From Chitinophagaceae bacterium (lineage in GTDB: Bacteria > Bacteroidota > Bacteroidia > Chitinophagales > Chitinophagaceae), in contig CANGMZ010000020.1 in NCBI GenBank assembly GCA_947454715.1, positions 1 through 39,484 on the forward strand: 39,484 nucleotides of DNA. The letters run 5' to 3'. Of this stretch, positions 37,144-39,484 are shown in pieces. The notes below the pieces were generated by a model. The model was not told where the DNA came from. It ran no database searches and was given only the letters and a program-made list of their open reading frames with translations. The stretch's first letter is position 1. Each line of letters opens with the position of its first letter. The position numbers and the translations under genes are program-made.

Positions 37144-37695
37144 ATGAAAAATATAAGTGCTATTATAATTATTGCTTCGTTCTTACTTCAAAATTCATGT
37201 AAACCTGATTCTAATTTCACTGCTATCACAAAGTCAAATAAAAGCGTATTCAATATCTCCATTAATGGCCATACCTATCATGACACTTTAATAGACTCAA
37301 GAATTAATTATATCAATTCATACATGGTTGTGTCATATATAAATTACTATAACAACTACGTATTTTGCATGAGCCAAAACTTCAATATCACTACACCACA
37401 TATTAGTGCAACTTTTTATGCTGATAAACTTAACATTACTGATACTTTAGGCACATACTTTATCGGCTATTACACAAACCCAATAAATTTTACTTCTGTA
37501 TCCTATGGAACTATACAGTTAAATGATATTGCTGATAGTAATCGGTATTATACCTGTTATAATGATACGTCCTCTAACATTGTTATCAAATCCTATAATT
37601 TTGACGGCACTGACATATCAGCAACTTTTAATTTCAAGCTGCTCAGCAACGGGCAAACCTATTTCGCCAGCGGTGACTTTCATTCAATAAGGTAA
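37144..37695 (+). CDS. Tandem lipoprotein paralogue 2, function unknown
   Basis: A 183-residue predicted lipoprotein (leader MKNISAIIIIASFLLQNSC, Cys19; the lipobox QNSC is weak by E. coli rules). Paralogous to its neighbours: INGHTYHDT, ITDTLGTYFIGYY, SYGTIQLNDIADSNRYYTCY, DTSSN, and the final ISATFNFKLLSNGQTYFASG. Rich in Asn, Tyr, Ser and Thr, with no charged catalytic motif. It lies 26 nt after paralogue 1 and 53 nt before paralogue 3, consistent with one operon. Function not recognised. Confidence 0.82.
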   Translation: MKNISAIIIIASFLLQNSCKPDSNFTAITKSNKSVFNISINGHTYHDTLIDSRINYINSYMVVSYINYYNNYVFCMSQNFNITTPHISATFYADKLNITDTLGTYFIGYYTNPINFTSVSYGTIQLNDIADSNRYYTCYNDTSSNIVIKSYNFDGTDISATFNFKLLSNGQTYFASGDFHSIR

Positions 37696-37748
37696 TGAAT
37701 TAGCAATAAATCAAATGAAATATCGTTTTAATAAAATAAAGCGACATC

Positions 37749-38306
37749 ATGAATAAAGCACGTATTGTTCTTTTCGGTTCTTTTATAATTCTAATGTGCT
37801 CATGTACTACCAAAAAGCAGAATACATTACCTGCTATTACCGGAAGTAAAAATGTAATCAACATGACCATAAACGGTCATACCTATCATGATACCATTAT
37901 AAACAACAACACTAATTACATTTATGGGATATTAAATGCTTATTCCATTCCCATTAAAGGTTATATCACACCAGCACTGAGAATAATTATTCAGTTCAAT
38001 ACCCCACACCTGCTTGGCGTATTTACAGCTAACAAAGTAAATTTTAGGGATACTTTAGGCACATACAGGCTAGGCGACTATACTGATAGTTCAGTTAATG
38101 CAACAACTAATTACGGGTTCATACAACTTACTGACTACATTGACAGTAACCGCTATTACGATTGTTATTCTGATACAACTTCATCTACTATGACGCTAGA
38201 CACATATAACAATTACGATACAGCATATTCTGGCAGGTTCAATATAAAAGTGATTCACAAAGGGGAAATCTCATACATCTCTGGAGATTATCATGTACTC
38301 AAATAA
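37749..38306 (+). CDS. Tandem lipoprotein paralogue 3, function unknown
   Basis: A 185-residue predicted lipoprotein (leader MNKARIVLFGSFIILMCSC, Cys19). It shares with paralogue 2 INGHTYHDT, FRDTLGTYRLGDY, NYGFIQLTDYIDSNRYYDCY, SDTTSST and the closing SGRFNIKVIHKGEISYISGD. The two late Tyr/Cys motifs are almost identical between copies 2 and 3, marking them as the closest pair. It is the last gene of the tandem set; only a weak AT-only hairpin (38301-38320) overlaps its stop. Function not recognised. Confidence 0.82.
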   Translation: MNKARIVLFGSFIILMCSCTTKKQNTLPAITGSKNVINMTINGHTYHDTIINNNTNYIYGILNAYSIPIKGYITPALRIIIQFNTPHLLGVFTANKVNFRDTLGTYRLGDYTDSSVNATTNYGFIQLTDYIDSNRYYDCYSDTTSSTMTLDTYNNYDTAYSGRFNIKVIHKGEISYISGDYHVLK

Positions 38307-38348
38307 TAAACTTATTATTTATATCAATTTAGCAATCCGCCCAACACG

Positions 38349-38639
38349 TTATTCCCCATAAAAAGTTTTGCCGGTATATTCAGGTGCGGCAACTAAACTT
38401 GCCTTTGTCAATATTTCTTTTAGATCTTCATCAACTTTTACCAATTTTACACGGTGCGGCTTATTCATGTCTATTCTCAACTCAGCTCCGTTTTCATTAA
38501 TATCGCCGATTATAGATGCAAAATACTGATTGGCCCATTTATAAACTTCCATAAATTCCTCTTCATCAGCAACTTCACGTAAATAAAAATGGTTATTGTT
38601 CTCAAAAAAGATAGCTTCTTCTATAAATTTTGTATTCAT
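38349..38639 (-). CDS. Small hypothetical cytoplasmic protein
   Basis: A 96-residue acidic protein with no signal peptide or membrane segment. It opens MNTKFIEEAIFFENNNHFYL and has an amphipathic, Glu-rich helix (REVADEEEFMEVYKWANQYF) and a basic strand (NKPHRVKLVKVDEDL). The composition is protein-like and the frame is free of overlap with other genes. I do not recognise the family. It is convergent with the lipoprotein operon and separated from the next minus-strand gene by 194 nt containing a hairpin, so it is probably transcribed alone. Confidence 0.65.
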   Translation of the reverse strand: MNTKFIEEAIFFENNNHFYLREVADEEEFMEVYKWANQYFASIIGDINENGAELRIDMNKPHRVKLVKVDEDLKEILTKASLVAAPEYTGKTFYGE

Positions 38640-38768
38640 GATATACTACACGTTGATTGATCAATAATAGCCTAATGTTTTGTAATCAGTAAATTGTATA
38701 AAACTATGTAAATGAATATAATAGATAAAATGATTACTACATCATATTTCATTGTTTCCCTAAAAGCA

Positions 38769-38796
38769 GAAGTGTGAACCGTAAGGCCCACACTTC
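38769..38796 (-). terminator. Probable terminator of the right-edge gene
   Basis: GAAGTGTG (38769-38776) pairs with CACACTTC (38789-38796), and an inner CC/GG pair closes a GTAA loop. It lies 38 nt beyond the stop of the minus-strand gene at 38834 and is followed on that strand by CTGCTTTTAGG, a short T run. Confidence 0.5.
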
Positions 38797-38833
38797 GATA
38801 ATATATACTTCAAGTCAGGATAACGAATCTCAA

Positions 38834-39484
38834 CTATTTGTACACATCCTGCCATCTTAATTCCTTTATGAAAAAACGCGATGGTCTTTCCCAATCATTT
38901 GCATGATAACCATCAAGATCTTTATAATTGAAATATCTGTTATCCATTGTAACAACTTTATTCAAATGAAACTCATTATCAATATGACGATCAGCTAATT
39001 CAGAATTTTCAGAGAATGAATAAGTAATATAATTACGGAAGCTAATATCTTTTGCACTCTTACTAACATACACATTGCAGAAATTAATCACTTCCGGCTC
39101 TGTATTACGATCATTTATATCAAAATAGATATTTGCTGTAAGGTTATAAAAAGCCTGGGTTATATAAGATTTAGGTGGCAGAAAAGTAATTCTCTCTCCT
39201 TTTACCAACGATTCGCGGCTAACCTTAATGTGATTTGAGTTAGAATAATACTCATTAAACACATCTAGCCATTCCAAACCATAATTAGCACCATAAGATA
39301 TATAGTTACTTGCATATTTATTGGTATAGTAACTCATGCGCTTACCATTGTTGATCATTGCACTCTTCTTCCAATCTATATAAATTGGTTGGTCAGTTTT
39401 ATTCCAACAAAGAAATGACATAACTCCATGTTCTGCCCAAAACCAATACACAACCTTTATATCTTCATTTTCATATTGATAAAA
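38834..39484 (-). CDS. Conserved-looking hypothetical protein, 5' end beyond window
   Basis: The frame is open to the right edge, so the true start is outside. An internal GTG at 39451 could be mistaken for a start, but the codons before it read FYQYENEDIKVV and continue naturally into YWFWAEHGVMSFLCWNKTDQ. At least 217 residues are visible. The segment NKTDQPIYIDWKKSAMINNG looks like a beta domain that describes an extracellular protein; later regions are GERITFLPPKSYITQAFYNL and TYSFSENSELADRHIDNEFH. The pattern resembles small Bacteroidota envelope proteins, but I cannot name the family and the signal peptide region is not visible. It is the most upstream minus-strand gene here. Confidence 0.7.
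   Translation of the reverse strand, partial: FYQYENEDIKVVYWFWAEHGVMSFLCWNKTDQPIYIDWKKSAMINNGKRMSYYTNKYASNYISYGANYGLEWLDVFNEYYSNSNHIKVSRESLVKGERITFLPPKSYITQAFYNLTANIYFDINDRNTEPEVINFCNVYVSKSAKDISFRNYITYSFSENSELADRHIDNEFHLNKVVTMDNRYFNYKDLDGYHANDWERPSRFFIKELRWQDVYK

Noticed and set aside
38301-38320. AT-only hairpin at the end of the third lipoprotein gene
   Set aside because: Nine A/T pairs with a 2-nt loop are too weak and too common here to call a terminator.
1-39484. CRISPR arrays, tRNA or rRNA genes, insertion sequences, attachment sites
   Set aside because: I saw no spaced direct repeats, cloverleaf-like segments, transposase motifs or integrase genes. The only large repeats are the protein-coding adhesin units.

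Overview
This window looks like a chromosomal segment from a Bacteroidota bacterium, probably close to Chitinophagales. The evidence is AT-rich DNA with little Shine-Dalgarno signal, recurring TTG-N18/19-TAnnTTTG promoter elements, a two-component-propeller sensor kinase, a TonB of the Bacteroidota type, an ExbB-ExbD-ExbD-TonB cluster, and a giant secreted adhesin built of FN3, GEVED and PKD-like modules. The species assignment is inference from gene style; no rRNA or tRNA gene was seen.

Region 1 (1-10043, minus) is one uninterrupted reading frame of about 3,347 codons running off the left edge. It encodes a signal peptide followed by a huge repetitive surface protein. Three consecutive super-repeats of about 2 kb, each a five-domain module, are followed by a GEVED domain and a series of PKD-like and Ig-like domains. 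Divergent to it (10331-13971) lies an overlapping response regulator/sensor kinase pair that may control it.

Region 2 (14068-23143) is mostly housekeeping and envelope maintenance. A tightly overlapping trio holds TrmB, a small Cys-rich DUF5522-type protein and an alkyltransferase-like protein without its catalytic Cys. Two L,D-transpeptidases meet tail to tail over a near-palindromic 16-bp overlap. They are followed by an orphan LytTR regulator, an M23 peptidase abutting a Bcp peroxiredoxin, and a type IIA topoisomerase B subunit (ParE-like), separated from bcp by a strong bidirectional terminator.

Region 3 (23617-28102) holds two convergent energy-transduction units: exbB-exbD-exbD-tonB on plus, and an ExbB/TolQ-ExbD/TolR pair on minus, with two hairpin terminators between them.

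Region 4 (28226-32164, minus) is the most striking gene: a 1312-residue membrane NRPS with the architecture of epsilon-poly-L-lysine synthetase (A, T, then six membrane segments around three soluble domains, with no ordinary C or TE domain). It suggests that the organism makes a cationic or other homopoly(amino acid).

Region 5 (32422-36291) has trmH, then a phosphate-acquisition group on minus: an OprO/P-like porin, a DUF47 PhoU-like protein and a PiT transporter. Region 6 (36572-39484) has three tandem paralogous lipoproteins of unknown function and two unrecognised minus-strand genes, the last cut by the right edge.
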